Origin: Epiperipatus broadwayi
Lineage: Eukaryota; Onychophora; Udeonychophora; Euonychophora; Peripatidae
Assembly (NCBI GenBank): GCA_028023455.1
Contig: JAQFVV010006545.1
Span: 558,001-622,000 of the forward strand
Direction of reading: 5' to 3'
DNA: 64,000 nt
Shown: in pieces, positions 10,916-24,420 of the stretch
Layout: each line of letters opens with the position of its first letter
Numbering within the stretch: position 1 is the stretch's first letter
Translations under genes and position numbers: made by a program
Notes under the pieces: model-generated
Seen by the model: only the letters and a program-made list of their open reading frames with translations
What the model was told of the DNA's origin: nothing
Databases searched by the model: none

Positions 10916-12120
10916 GTACTCCTATGGGCTCACCTATCTCAGGAGTAATAGCTGATTTATTCATGGAATATATAGAAACTCGTGCTTTAGAATCATCATC
11001 TTTAAAACCTCTCATTTGGCTCAGATACATAGATGACACTTTTGTCATATGGCAACATGGAAAAAATACATTAGATGATTTTTTCTTACATTTAAATAAT
11101 ATGCATCCTCATATTAAATTTACAATGGAGACAGAGTCTGATGGAAAACTCCCTTTTTCTTGATGTTCTAGTCACCAGAACACCAAATAGTTTATCTTTT
11201 TCTATTTACAGAAAGGATACACACACAGACAGATATTTACATTTCCATTCTCATCATCACCCAACTCAGATAGTTTCTGTAGCCAAAACTCTTTTAAATA
11301 GAGCAATTAACCTTTCAGATGACACATCTGAAAGAAGAAATAAATCATATTAATAGTGTTTTATTAGCAAATAGTTATAATTACAAATTTATAAAAAAAG
11401 CCTTATTTCAAGCCCAAAATAGACAAAAATAGGAAACAAAAAAGATGATAAGTCAGCTATTAGGATTTGTGTTCCATATGTAAAAGGAACTACAGACAGT
11501 ATCGGACGTATATTAAAACGCTATAATATAGATACAGCATTTTCTGCTCATCAAAAGATCAGCAATATAATAACCAAGCCTAAGGATTCAATCCCTCTTG
11601 AATCTCATGGTGTCTATCAAATCTCATGTAAAAATTGTAAAGCTTCTTACATAGGTATGAGTAATCGTCGCATCAGTGTTGGGAGAGATGAGCATGCTAA
11701 TGCAGTTAAACAACACTCATCATCACAGCATTTCACTCCATACTATAGATTCAGGTCATAAAATAGATTTTTCTAGTACCAGGATCATATCCAGAATGTG
11801 ATAATCTCTACCAATGCAAAATCAGAGAAGTCCATTGAGATACTTAAAAGGCCAGATTGTATCAATAAGCTAGATGATACGTGCAAACTTCCTCCCCTAT
11901 TTGGAAAGATTTCTTTAAAAAACATTATTAAATTTAACATTTTGCTATTGGTGGGATTTTTAATGTTTTATTCAAACCAGTGATTGTAGCGCCTCTACAA
12001 CCGTCTTTCTACCTTTTTATAACTCTGTGGATGGCCTGTGTGACCAAGTCGAAACGTCAGTAAATTGATATTGGAAAGTTTTTAACACGGATGAACCCGC
12101 AAAATATGTATTTTATATAT
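10916..12120 (+). mobile_element. Penelope-like element F1, copy C (inverted, 5'-truncated)
   Basis: Copy C begins within RT motif B (TPMGSPISG, from about 10917) and runs to the 3' hammerhead and terminal repeat, cut by the gap at 12121. Reading frames are broken: 10924-11163 holds YIDD (near 11025) and LPFS; an extra base near 11158 moves LFLDVLVTR into 11141-11353. Later pieces carry the GIY-YIG domain (GVYQISC near 11610, YIGMSNRRISV near 11655, then shifted). The endonuclease end is rearranged near 11800-11900. It is clearly a dead copy of the same family as A and B. Confidence 0.85.
12022..12061 (+). ncRNA. Hammerhead ribozyme motif, PLE F1 copy C
   Basis: Same motif as in copies A and B: stem I ACU/AGU, core CUGUGGA, GAA-ACGU-C. 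Stem II is GGCCUG/CAAGUC, with one mismatch from a T-to-C change in the 5' strand. Confidence 0.7.
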
Positions 12121-12620
12121 NNNNNNNNNNNNNNNNNNNNNNNNNNNNNNNNNNNNNNNNNNNNNNNNNNNNNNNNNNNNNNNNNNNNNNNNNNNNNNNN
12201 NNNNNNNNNNNNNNNNNNNNNNNNNNNNNNNNNNNNNNNNNNNNNNNNNNNNNNNNNNNNNNNNNNNNNNNNNNNNNNNNNNNNNNNNNNNNNNNNNNNN
12301 NNNNNNNNNNNNNNNNNNNNNNNNNNNNNNNNNNNNNNNNNNNNNNNNNNNNNNNNNNNNNNNNNNNNNNNNNNNNNNNNNNNNNNNNNNNNNNNNNNNN
12401 NNNNNNNNNNNNNNNNNNNNNNNNNNNNNNNNNNNNNNNNNNNNNNNNNNNNNNNNNNNNNNNNNNNNNNNNNNNNNNNNNNNNNNNNNNNNNNNNNNNN
12501 NNNNNNNNNNNNNNNNNNNNNNNNNNNNNNNNNNNNNNNNNNNNNNNNNNNNNNNNNNNNNNNNNNNNNNNNNNNNNNNNNNNNNNNNNNNNNNNNNNNN
12601 NNNNNNNNNNNNNNNNNNNN
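12121..12620. other. Assembly gap (500 N)
   Basis: Exactly 500 N, so probably a gap of nominal size. It hides the 3' terminus of PLE copy C and its flank. Confidence 0.99.
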
Positions 12621-13990
12621 ATAATTATGTTTAAAATTATCAAGATTGGTCACTTACAAGAAGAACAAATATAATGTGAAGGAATTATGGCTTGCGTAAT
12701 TTCAGAAAGAAATCAAAATCCCGGTTGTTTATAAAACCAGGCTTAATCAACTGAGAAAACTTTAGTCTAATGATGGCAAGTTACTATATTTTAAATTAAT
12801 TAAAAGTGCCTCAATAGTAGACTGGTAAGTAATAAGAAAATAAATATTATCTGCCCAATATATTTATTAAGAATATAAATTAATCAAAGGTGAATCTAAA
12901 TACCTAATAAAAGGAATCTGCAATACACACTCTGCAACATAATAAACTAATTATTTAAACTTACAAAATATACCATTTAAATTAAAAGATATCTTTACAC
13001 ACTAATAGATAAAAAAATATGTTATGTGATTATGACATAAAAATTTTATACAATTGTTACTTTTATATTGAGTGGAGTTCTTACTAGAGATTTAAGTCCA
13101 GTGCTCACAGATGGATGGTGGTAAGATTGATTGAACTCTTTTCTTTAAATGGAAGTGAGAGTGAAGGGATGCAGAGGAATCAGTCTTAGTTCAGGTTTTA
13201 ATTAGATCACAATTGGGGAAAACAGCTCAGAGATCAGGATCTATCTAGAGTGAGTTTAGCAGCACATCCTTGAGGTTTAAACCCACATGGTATAGAAGTT
13301 GGCCAACTTGTAAAGTGAACACAAACTAATGTAGGCTATCCTAAGAATTTGGCCGAAGATTGTTTCGACATATAAGTGAATAAAGTCTCTTCTTTTTGGG
13401 TCATGGAAGCAAACAGCACTACCTTCAAAACTATGACAAGTCGGGCAATTAAATAAACACTTCCATAAACTAATATAAAATAACCATTAGAAATCAGATG
13501 ACAAACAAAAATGATTGTGGTTGTTATTCCAAAAATAATCTAGGTCATTTTCTAGATTAATTTTAAGTCTCTTCTTTATAAGAATAATCCTCTTCTTTTG
13601 AGTTTCTTTTTTTAGCACCTCTTTAATCTCCTATGCGAACTTTTTTTTGTAGTTAGAAGTCTTAGTCTAGAGCAAATCTCATTAAAAAATATAATTAATT
13701 AAATCTTCACTCCTTTTAGATAAAATTGATTCATATTAAAGCAACAAGAATGCAAATAACTTTTCAACTGATCAAAACAAGAATTTTCCAGAAACAAGAA
13801 TACAATTAATTTTCTTTTAATTAGAAAAAAACTTTCAACAAATAAAATAAAATGTTAGTTTTTCTTTTTACAAAATAATGTCAAAAGATTTTGAATCACA
13901 ATTTTTAAACAAAAACAAATTACAGAAAATAAAATAAATAAGTGTATGAATATACCTTTCTTATGTAAAAAAAAAAAAAAAATCTTTAAA
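12621..13990. other. Unassigned region with a possible degenerate PLE end
   Basis: No coding region is recognised. 13080-13450 is richer in GC than its surroundings. On the minus strand at about 13355-13405 it contains GAAGAGAC and AUGUCGAAAC, which resemble the two halves of a PLE hammerhead, but stem II pairs poorly (GAC/GUC only). A poly-A run precedes the LINE at about 13970. Confidence 0.35.
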
Positions 13991-14012
13991 CTTTTGAGAT
14001 AGGAAGTATCTG

Positions 14013-14752
14013 CTTCAATAGATCTGCAGGAAATGTTGCAGGAATTATCAGATGAAAGTAGGAAAGTAGGACTAAAGATAAATGTTAAAAAGACTAAAGT
14101 GATGTTTAATCGATTTGCGCAAAATATGAAAATAAAGTTTGATTATGATGAATTAGAAGAAGTTAACAGTTACAAATACCTTGGTCAGATTATTAATACA
14201 GATGGAAACATATTGGAGGAAATTAATTATAGAATTAAACTTGGTTGGAGTGCTTTTGGTAGAAATAACTTGATACTAAAAGGAAATATGCCTATGTGTT
14301 TGAAAAGGAAGGTTTTTAACAAATATGTTTTACCATTTCTTACTTATGGATCTGGGACTTGGACACTTAATAGAAGAGCAATTCAGAGACTTCAGACCAC
14401 TCAAAGAAGTATGGAGAGGTGTATGTTGGGAGTAACAAGAAGAGATCGTAAACGTAATGTATGGGTAAGAGAACAAACAGGTGTTACTGACCTCATTGAA
14501 AAAATTAAAAGATTGAAGTGGAGTTGGGCTGGACATATTGTTAGAAGAGATGATAATAGATGGACAATTGAAATTTTAAACCGGATTCCAAGAGATTGTA
14601 AAAGACCCAGAAGGAGACCACATGTGAGATGGATGGATGAAATAAGAAAGTGTGCAGGAGTGATGTGGAGAAGAGAAGCTAAAGATCAGAGAAGATGGAT
14701 TAAACTTGGAGAGACCTTCATCCTGCAGTGGATTGATAATGGTTGATAATGA
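14013..14752 (+). pseudogene. RTE-like LINE 3' end, open C-terminal 237-codon frame
   Basis: This is a 5'-truncated LINE copy, open from 14033 to 14746. It begins just after the catalytic ADD motif (QEMLQELSDESRKVGLKIN). It continues through NVKKTKVMFNRFAQNM, SYKYLGQIINTDGN, IKLGWSAFGRNNLILKGNMPMCLKRKVF, the Arg/Trp-rich C-terminal part (WSWAGHIVRRDDNRW, RPRRRPHVRWMDEIRK) and the terminal ILQWIDNG. This is the thumb and C-terminal domain of the RT; the catalytic core is absent, so it cannot act. It is the least decayed of the three LINE copies and probably the youngest. The 3' end is TGATAATGATGATA running straight into (TA)n. RTE-like clade assignment is by resemblance. Confidence 0.85.

Positions 14753-14803
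<51 letters not shown>
14752..14803. repeat. (TA)n microsatellite at a LINE 3' end
   Basis: About 50 bp of (TA)n directly follow the GATGATA tail of the LINE. Confidence 0.95.
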
Positions 14804-14806
<3 letters not shown>

Positions 14807-14814
14807 GCACAATT

Positions 14815-17800
14815 ATATAAAAAATCAATGCCGCATCATTTTAAAATAAAAATTTTGTGAGGCTAATAGAGAATTATATGATTGGTTTTATAAAGAATCA
14901 TGGAAAGTGCATTAAAGATTACTATATAGGTAAGTTACTTTTATAAGAATGTGCATTTAGTTTACATTAAATTTTAGTTACAATGAATATACATAAGATA
15001 TAAAACATAAATGTGAGGCAACATTATTACATTTGTAATCTTTTTTGAGTCCATGCTAGTGCAACAGTTCATTATTTTGATGTTGTCAGAGATTAACAGC
15101 AGGTAGCAAGCTTTTCCAGATCAACTTCAGGGCAAAGTTAAATAGTTCAAGGTTTTATTTAAGCTCGAGAAATATTTCCATAGAGAGTGGCTCAGAAATG
15201 GCCAAAGGAAAGGCTCTATGGTTTTACTCCTCAGTCATGTCTATGGTAATGGATGGCATGAAGTCATTTAAACAAGCTCTTTCTAAAAAAAAAACTAATA
15301 ATTAAGTCTAAGCTAAAACAAGCAGTCTCAGATTTTGATTCAGATTTTTGATTAAATGAATCCAATTTTTGCACCATTTACATGACCCCTTGGAATGTTG
15401 CAATGCACTTCAAACTCGCGGCTTGAAGTGATGTATAATTTTGGTACAATAGCTAATTTTCTACAGCAAGCCCACCTTTGTTTTATAAAAAATTTAAGAT
15501 AATGCGATCAGTCTGAAAAATTCTTGAATGATTGTTTTACATTCTATTTTAGTATTTATAAAGTTCTCTTAGATAGATTAATTGTATGTTAATGAAAAAG
15601 TGACTTTCATTGCTAGCACTTTTGATTTATTTGACTTACCCTAATTAATTTTTTCCTCTTTTTCTTTGTTTTAAATTTTATAGTAACATTTCTAGAAATT
15701 CCCAACCGATTCCATTATCTTGTGTGGCCATGATAAATAAAATATATAAAACTTTACATAAATATTTCCCAATTAATTTATATATATTTTATTAGTAAAT
15801 TAAAATTTTGTGTATATTTTGATTAAATCTATCTCTCATTGCATGTCCGCGACTCTATTGATTCACTTTCTTTCCCAAATTATTAATTTATTTCTATCAA
15901 AATGGAATTAATATTAAAGTGAAAAAAATTATAGGTAAATAGCAAGTATGTGTACAAGCACAGAGAGATAGATTTTGAACCCTGTTAGATGGTACAATAA
16001 TTATTGATACTCATGAAGTGTAATCTCAGCTTCAAATTATCCTATTCAATATTCATCTGATATATTTGCACAGTCATGAGCCATTTGGTGTCTTCACAAT
16101 CATTGTCCCATATTACCTGATATTTTGTAACTCCCAATATATTGATAATCTTGTAACAGTTAAATTATATTTTATATTTAGAATTTGGTTTAAAATCTTA
16201 CACTTCCATATTATTAACAAGTTATTACTGATATGGTAGATATAAAAAAATAAAGACAATATTTATAATGTAATCAAAATGAATACTAAGCTTAAAGTGT
16301 TTCCATATCATACCATTCATTTATGTCTCCATTCTCTCTATCACTTACATTTTATAGTGTTATTCAATCTCAGTTATTTTACTCATCTAGTAATTTATTC
16401 AATTTACTATTCATACATAAAATATTTGTTCTGTACATGGTTTTACCTTCGATTAAATCAATCAAAATTTAGAAAGAAATTTAAAAAATCTTTTAAATAT
16501 TTCATCTACCTTTGATGCCTCCTATATTATTATTTACCTACAACTTTATCGATGAGAAACTGACTTTATTAAATACAATATTGAGTAATATATTCTAATA
16601 ACAGGAGGAGTTTCTTTTAAAATATGAGGTGTCAGATTTTGGCAGTCAATCATTTTCTTAATGACTCAACCACCACTTTATCATACACAGAAAATTATAT
16701 TTCCATGTGGATTAATACAATGTTCATATTCTGCATATAGGGCAATACTAATCATATTTAAAATAATAATCAATTTATTTGTTTAATTTTAAATTGGATG
16801 ATTATGGCACTTGGTTTTTAAAAATCTTTTTATTCTCCTTGAACATGTGATATTTACCAACACATATTTCCACATAGGTCTGCATGAAGAGTGTATTTAA
16901 TGCTAAGAATATTATGTACTTACTAATTTATTCATGTTTGAGTAATATATGACAATATATAATATTATTATGAAACTTTTATTTAAGTGCTAGATGTTTC
17001 TTTCCTTTTTTATTAACCATTTATATTTGAAAGAAGATATTGTTTAAAAGAAATAAACATTTTTAATTAGTAGGACATTTTAACATGAGTTCTATAAAAA
17101 GACACATATTTTTTTTTGTATTCTCTTAAAAAGCCAAAAATAAATACTCAGATACATTAAACCATCATAAAAGTCATTTATTTTAAATCAGTTTTAAAAA
17201 ATTAAAAAATAAATCATTTGCTTTCCTGTTACATCTTCATTAACAATTTACAATAATTTGAAATGTACAATATATATATAATGGGGTGTCAGAGTTTGAT
17301 AATATTTAAATATTAACGTATTGCTACTTAAAATGGCGGAATATGCCGAAGCTAGCTACAGCAAAGAATTTTAATCTTTAATTTTATATAAGCATTTTTA
17401 AAAATTTTGTAGTTTTTATTCTAGTGAATATATATATATATATATATATATATCCCATATATATATAATAATGGGATTTTTATTCTAGTGAATATATATA
17501 TATAATAATGGGATGGGGAGTAAAAAAGTGGTTTGAATTGGGGTGATGGAAAACCTCAATTAATTAAAATATGAAATATAAATTAAATATTAATGATATT
17601 ATTAAACAAATGTTAAAGTAATGTTTAACATCTAAAATATATAAATAATTTTATATATTATAAGAGAGCATGAAAAAGAGCATGAGAGATTAAATCTCTG
17701 TGAGATCAGCCAATTAATTCAGAAGAGCAACTACAAGTGTTATTAACCAATCAACCCGCATTATAATAAGTAATATAAAATGAAAATAACCATCCATAAT

Positions 17801-18440
17801 CATGAATGATCAATCAAAATACATCAATACAATAAATCAACAATCCATTTTGTGACTGGGTAGGAAATGAGTCTTTTGCAAATTAGTCTACCTATTTAGC
17901 CCTTGCCAGCTTGTGGCATACTATTGAAACCATTAATTTGAATGCACCACTTAAGTGCTCATTTATCAGATTACATAAGCATAAAATCTAAACAATAATG
18001 CTGGGATATTAAAACATGCTTATCATCATCAATGTTCTACCCATTTAGTACCATTAGGGTATGCTCTGCCCATTTAGTACCATTAGTGTACTTGCCAACT
18101 AAAAAATTAAATTCTAATAAAGACTAAATTAAATGAAATATAGTGCATGGAATTTGAAGAATATACTCATCACACCAAAACAGGATCCTTGTCAACTGAA
18201 TGCCACTAAAGTATTAAATACATACTCTTTAATATATCTGACCATCATTCATAAATGCAGCTCAATGATCATGATAATCTAAAACTGTTAATATGATCAA
18301 GAGATAATGCAATACAGTTTTTAATAACTGAATACAAGTTTATTGATAACAATATAAAAAATAAATGAAATTAAGGTCTTTAAAATTTGATACATACAAG
18401 TCTTCTTATTTTGATTAACAAACTATAATAATAAATTATC
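14815..18440. other. AT-rich region without recognised genes
   Basis: No supported ORF. It holds a hairpin at 15406-15430 (CACTTCAA / TTGAAGTG), a GC-richer patch at 15040-15260, and at 17415-17520 two copies of a TTTTATTCTAGTGAATATA unit separated by (TA)n. A short duplication of CCCATTTAGTACCATTAG lies at 18047-18090. Confidence 0.4.
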
Positions 18441-18549
18441 ACATTGTGGTTTACATATATAATTTACAAGTTCAAATTATTACACTGATTTACATATATG
18501 CTCCGATAGGTTTTTTAAAACTGGATAGCACACAGACATATGGCTTAAT

Positions 18550-19025
18550 TAAAATTACCCTAAATTCAAAACTCAACCAGGCAATCCAAGAAACTAAAAT
18601 CAAAAACACAACCACTGGTTTTACTGCTACAAGCAGACTTCTCAAGCGTAAAGATCTACAAAAAACACCATTTTTATATTAAATATTACCTCAAATCCAT
18701 TTACTTCCCTTCCACCCTTAATATTAAAAGAACTTTTAAATAAGTTAATTGTTTCAGAGTAATAAATTTTCAATAATAAAGATTCTTTAATTATTTTTTT
18801 TAAATTCATTTCTCTCAAAGAAGATAGCCTTTGCTTCATCAACTTTCATAGTGTGTCCTGTATCTTTTTCATGGACATACAGAGCAGAACTATGATATTT
18901 TTTTCTAACCCTACTTTAATGTACATTTATTTTTTCACTTCAGTTCAAATTATACTGACCTATATAAACCTTCTTAAAAAACAAGGGATAATATACATTA
19001 TACCAGAATAGACCTTCTAGCAAAA
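18550..19025 (-). pseudogene. PLE GIY-YIG endonuclease and 3' tail relic
   Basis: Minus-strand pieces in order: VYYPLFFKKVYIGQ near 18980-19010 (GIY-YIG core), VHEKDTGHTMKVDEAKAIFFERNEFKK near 18795-18875, then, after a one-base frameshift, IIKESLLLKIYYSETINLF and FNIKGGREVNGF near 18690-18790. The same C-terminal blocks occur at 25.36-25.55 kb. The 3' tail (18600-18655) contains UUGAGAAG and CUGCU/AGCAG with AAAACC, a variant hammerhead-like arrangement shared with 25.2 and 25.6 kb. The frame is broken by a missing or extra base and stops. Confidence 0.75.
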
Positions 19026-19344
19026 ATTTTCTTTATACTATTTAATAAATTATTCAAAGTAATATCTCTTTTTCAAGCACTTTTCTTATTTCAAACAAAT
19101 TACTATTTTTTAAATACAATTTTATAAGAAGTCAAGTTAAATAACAAAAAAATAAAATTATATTTTTTATTGTTTACATTCTTATAAATTGATAATAAAT
19201 TGAGAGTGTTGCCAGTCTCTCAGATGTGCAACTGTTGCTTCTCATACAACCAATCAGATGTTAAGACAGCAGACTGAAGTGTGATCAAGCCACAACACAT
19301 GATAGAGTTTTTGATAAGAAAAAGGATGGCCCCACACTTTTATC

Positions 19345-19345
<1 letters not shown>

Positions 19346-19402
<57 letters not shown>

Positions 19403-19422
19403 TATATATATATATATATATA
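19346..19422. repeat. (TA)n microsatellite
   Basis: Long (TA)n with one interruption, abutting the left terminal inverted repeat at 19423. Confidence 0.95.
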
Positions 19423-19464
19423 GTGCACTTTTTATTAGCTCAGACTATTCTAAAATAGGATTTT
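19423..19464 (+). repeat. Left 42-bp terminal inverted repeat
   Basis: Perfect reverse complement of 22739-22780. Confidence 0.9.
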
Positions 19465-19579
19465 AAAATAAAATATAAAAAAAAATTATTATTTGAACTA
19501 TATCTAATAATTCAATTAATGTGTTAGGCATTTTTTATATAAATCAATCATGATAATCAATGATTAGTTTACTAATCCT

Positions 19580-19597
19580 GCCCCATGTTGGGCGCCA
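19580..19597 (-). promoter_or_regulatory. tRNA-Lys primer-binding-site-like sequence
   Basis: On the minus strand it reads TGGCGCCCAACATGGGGC, 17 of 18 identical to the primer-binding site complementary to animal tRNA-Lys(1,2). A TATATAAACCCCC sequence lies just upstream on the same strand (about 19602-19615). This suggests a buried LTR-retroelement remnant or solo LTR edge. No LTR pair or gag-pol was found. Confidence 0.45.
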
Positions 19598-20090
19598 TAA
19601 GGGGGTTTATATACTGTGGCCTGTCTATAGGTGGTATGACCCTAAGCAGAGTTTCCAAGTCCCTTATATTAGGCCCTACTTGGATTTGGGTTAGGTTCTA
19701 TTAATAAACTTACTATATCCCGACCATTTTCTTTAACTATAACAACTGAATTTAGATAATATTAGTATCTATCCCATGTTACTTTGACATGAGTAAATAT
19801 TTCTAAAATAAGATATGTTTTAAATCTAATCAATATGAGACTCGTTTACCTATAAACAGATCACATCCCCTTAACATTAAACAAATGCAAAATACTTGTC
19901 AATGGCATAAGAATACCCAGATACTCCTCCTTATTAAGTATCTACATACTCTCATGACTAACAATAATATCTAATATATTATTTTATATTTATAACTATT
20001 AAGTTTTAATTCAATCACTCATTAAATTAATCTGTTAGATAATTACAGATAAACTTTGATTCATATTATGTTTAATAATTACGATTGACA

Positions 20091-20162
20091 ATAATCACAA
20101 GAATAACTTACCTATGGAATATCAAGATAATCACAAGAATAACTTACCTATGGAATATCAAG
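20091..20162. repeat. 36-bp tandem duplication
   Basis: Copies 20091-20126 and 20127-20162 are identical over the unit starting ATAATCACAAGAATAAC. Confidence 0.9.
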
Positions 20163-20651
20163 ATGGATTTTACAGATTTCTATGGATAGTGTACAAATTA
20201 AGAAAGGCTTATAATTTAAATTCATAGTCAAGCTTTATATGTATGTTCTTCAATACTGAATATTAAAATAATATTATTAACTAAACTGTGATTAACACTA
20301 ATACTTTCACGAATAACTAATGTATCATTTAATTTTATATTAATAAATACATTTTAATAATTGGCAATGTCATCAATAACCTATGGGATCAAGGCAGCAT
20401 GTAACAAGTAAAAAAAATCTTTACTAAGAGATTTATGCTTGTTAAACTGTTAGATTTGCTTTAAATTGAATTGACTTTTCATTTTAATTTTGACTGTACA
20501 TTTTAAGTTGTGTGATGTGGTGAAAATGAGCCCAGAAAAGATATGCAGCAATTGGAATTTCATAAAACTTTTACAACAATCATTTTAATAATATTCATTA
20601 CAAATGATAATAAACATTTCCATTAATATCAAATTTAAAATAACATAACAA

Positions 20652-20656
<5 letters not shown>

Positions 20657-20735
<79 letters not shown>
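20657..20735. repeat. (TA)n microsatellite
   Basis: About 78 bp of (TA)n. Confidence 0.95.
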
Positions 20736-20739
<4 letters not shown>

Positions 20740-22738
20740 AATATAATAATAACAACAGAAAATTAATCTTTAGAGTATTATTATCAAACAAAAGTAATGA
20801 TTTCCTATTATATGTTGAGATATGTATCCCTATGTATGTGAACTATATATCACATATTCAGTTTATTAAACAATCATTTTTTCCATTCATGGTTCATTAG
20901 TTTAACCTCTACATAATAGTAGTACTTGATGATTAAATAACAATACAAAAAAAAATAAATGAGAATATAGGGTTATAATTCTGGAGGTTGGTAAGCAAAC
21001 AAAATTACTACTTTTATCTTTCACATAAGAACAAAATCATTGTTTTTTAGTTTATCCATTTGTACATGTACATATAACCTGCTCTTTGGAATATGTATAT
21101 ATCATTATAAATACCCTTTCATACTAAAATATCAAGTATATTTGTTTATTTAAAGGATTCATAATCTTTAAACTTAACTGAATTATTAAATAACTATTAA
21201 TATAACAACACTTGAATTAATTCCTTATTAAATTAGTTTTCTCTTCTCTCTCCCCCCAATTATACTAACAAATCATCGATTAAAAATATAAATACTAACA
21301 TTAGAAAGAAGTTCTGTTTTAACTCTCAGCTAAAGTATAAGAACAATTTTAAATCTTCTAGTTGTTCCACACTCCATAAACTTATTATAATGTTTTTATT
21401 TTTCCTTATTTTTTGAAGATTCTGCTTATCCTAAGATTCGCTAGGTATTTGAGTTACTACAACAATAATCCTTGTTTTGTTCTTTGTTTAGTAATAAAAA
21501 TTTATTTGTGGCTTGCTTTATTTACTTTATATGATATATATTTCTCTCCATAGTAAAAAGCACACTTATTATTTCAATTAAAAATGCATCGTGCAACGTT
21601 TTTTTTTTTTTTTTTTCAGCTAAAACTTTATAAAACTGACATCCATACTGGTATGGCTCAAAATAAATAATATATCCAGAATAATAATGAACCCTTTTAT
21701 TTATTACTAATTTAGTTCCATTGAATCTTAAATATATATACTTAACTGTTTCCAAGAGATATACTATTTTTTTTATCTATCCTTACTGGATATTTACGGT
21801 GTTTATTTATTTCCTTTTGTGTATTACTGCAGTTCATTTTCCCTATGGCACAATTATTGTTATTTTTCCGTGAATATATTCATTGACTATTCATCTCCAA
21901 TTATTTCTTCAATACTTATTAATTTTCAAGAGATTATTGGGAATTCCGATTATTGACTTGCCCAGTAGAAAATGATTAATTTATTCCATTATTTTAACAA
22001 CAGAGCTTATAATTATCCATGTATATTAATATAGAGTTGTAAATCATAAGGTTTTAGGAATTTTAATCCAACTTTGTTTTTCTTTTAAAAAAAAATATCA
22101 CCAAAAAAAAAAACTTAGTTACTTCAACTTTACGATCAAGAAGCTCTCCCTCTTTTTTTTACTCCTCTCTTGAATTTCATATTCCAAGATTGTTTGAAAC
22201 TTTTTGATTGGCTAATATTTTCCCACTTTTTTTCTATGAAACAATTATTTATTTTGAAAGTTTTTGGTTTATTATTTTAAAATGACCGATTTTCCTTTTT
22301 TTTTTAAAAAATATTAAAATACAATATTTTTTAGAATTTAAATAAAGATAGAATTTACTGTTTTAATTTTAAATCAGTATTTTTAAAATTAAACCTTATT
22401 TATTTACTTTTAAATATAGTAAGATTTGAAGATAACTAATTTCTATGTTTAAAATCAAATGCATACTCACAATATTTATTAGTCCCTACTACGCATTGTG
22501 TTTACAAAATTACAATTTAAACTTCACTGGTTTTAAACTCCAAATAATATTAATAATTGTTCATCCATCTGCACATATATGACTCTGTAGGTTATTTTCT
22601 ATATGTATTTTGAGTTAAAACAATTTATAAATTTCCATTAGCTAAAACCGAGTTTAAATATTATGATCTAATACGTCATTATTGTCTTCTTTTAATAAGT
22701 AAATATTATTGGATTTGTAAAATTTAAAATTATACAAC

Positions 22739-22892
<154 letters not shown>

Positions 22893-22899
22893 CCAGTCT

Positions 22900-24420
22900 T
22901 AAGTATCTTGGCTTAAAAGCATGAAGCTATAAATATATTCATATATTACTTACTAAGTCTTAATTTATGATAGTACAACACAAATTAGATAAATACTTTT
23001 AACAAATTTATCAGAGTAGCCAAAACTCAGATAATCTTTATAAAATTGACATTTCTGAAACAAATATATCCCACTAGAATTATTTAATTTCTTATTCCTA
23101 TAACAATAATTCTTGAAGTAGCTACTTTATGAGATAGAGACTGATAGCTATCAGGTTCAATTATAGACCTTAATTTTTTTACTTTTAACAAAATAACTAC
23201 ATTCTAAATAATTAGTCTTACATTTCTAATCATGAAAAAGATCTAAAAATTTTAACTTAACAAAATTTAACCCATCCCTCCTTCAACCACATAATTTATA
23301 GAAGGATCAAAACAATTAAACTCATTTACCAATTCCTTCAATTTATTATTCTCAACAACAAACAAACAATCATCCACATATCTATTAAATAACTTTAAAT
23401 ATAAACAATTCTTTTTAATAATAATTTCCTCTTCTAAATTATTAATATAAACTGAACAAATTAAAAGAGAAAAAATATAACCTACTATCCATCCTTCCTT
23501 AATTTTATAAAAATTATCATTATAAATAAAATACATAGAATCCTCTAATAATAAAAGCAAATCTTTAATTACTTTAATTTTATTTTGCTTAATGAATACA
23601 GACATAAGAACATCAATACTGCTTAATTTATTAACACACTGATACATATTCTCAATATCTAAACTACCAAATATCCAATTACTTTCCACTTTAAAATTAT
23701 TAATCTTATCAAAAGTGTCAAAAAAAGAAAAGAAACTGTGTAATGACCAAAATCAACAAATTGTTAAAAAAATTATTCAAGAATCTAAAAATACCCTCTA
23801 TAACACTAACAGTAAAATCAAAAAATAAATCTCCAAGAAAAACCATCTTTATGAGTCTTAATATTCATAAACATCTTAGTTGATATGAAATCACTTGGAT
23901 ATCATTTTAAATAATCTACTCTAATAAAAAAAAATAATTTACCATTTTCTTCATAATATCTGTCAACTTTCTTTTAATCACATTACCTGTATCTTTTTCT
24001 AAAACATATATTTACTATTATTTAATTTTTTATCCATATTTTCCATGAATTCATCTCCTTTCATAATGACAAACCGATCAGTTTGTCTTCATGAAAAATA
24101 ATTGCATCATTAGCAATTAATCTATCCTTGAGATGTCTAACCTCAGCAGGATTAACAATAAATTTGTCTTTTCTTTTTATGCTTTTATTTAAAACCAATT
24201 GAATGCCAACTTTTTTCTCATCACTGAAATTACTAGATTCAATAGACGAAATTGTATCAAAAACTATATTTTTGAATGAAAAAAAAAAAAAAATTAGAGC
24301 ATTTACCAAGAATCTCTAATTCAATATCATTTAACTTAATGTCAGAAAGATTAACAATTTTATTAATAGAAAGATTACTCTCATATACCCTATCACTATA
24401 ATTAACTTTATTCATTTTCC
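22900..24420 (-). pseudogene. PLE reverse-transcriptase relic (minus strand)
   Basis: Minus-strand reading, N to C: DEKKVGIQLVLNKSIK and AEVRHLKDRLIANDAIIFHEDK in 24061-24309 (PLE N-terminal region); IKTHKDGFSWRFIF near 23830-23870 (counterpart of PKIHKP..RPI); NWIFGSLDIENMYQCVNK at 23630-23680 with the motif A Asp; KIKEGWIVGYIFSLLICSVY near 23450-23500 (motif B); FNRYVDDCLFVVE near 23365-23395 (motif C YVDD). After a stop near 23267 the protein-like signal continues to about 22950 with RSIIEPDSYQSLSHKVATSRIIVIG, the usual post-RT block of PLEs. It has stops and frameshifts. The endonuclease is absent; the sequence ends at a (TA)n tract. It resembles the relics at 1.0 and 29.4 kb more than F1. 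Confidence 0.8.

Larger units (their letters stand above)
8815..10916 (-). mobile_element. Penelope-like element F1, copy B (5'-truncated)
   Basis: Copy B runs from a truncated 5' end at about 10916 to the 3' terminus near 8815, where copy A begins. At about 10915 its sequence (ACGGTTTTTTG on the plus strand) switches abruptly to copy C in the opposite orientation. B is nearly identical to A over about 2 kb. Confidence 0.85.

Noticed and set aside
12057-12653. ORFs of mostly X residues
   Set aside because: They cross the 500-N gap and are artefacts.
13355-13405. Hammerhead on the minus strand
   Set aside because: It has GUCGAAAC and GAAGAGAC but stem II pairs only 3 bp and no stem I is clear; kept only as a possible relic.
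20585-20791. Ile/Tyr-repeat ORF
   Set aside because: Translation of a (TA)n tract.
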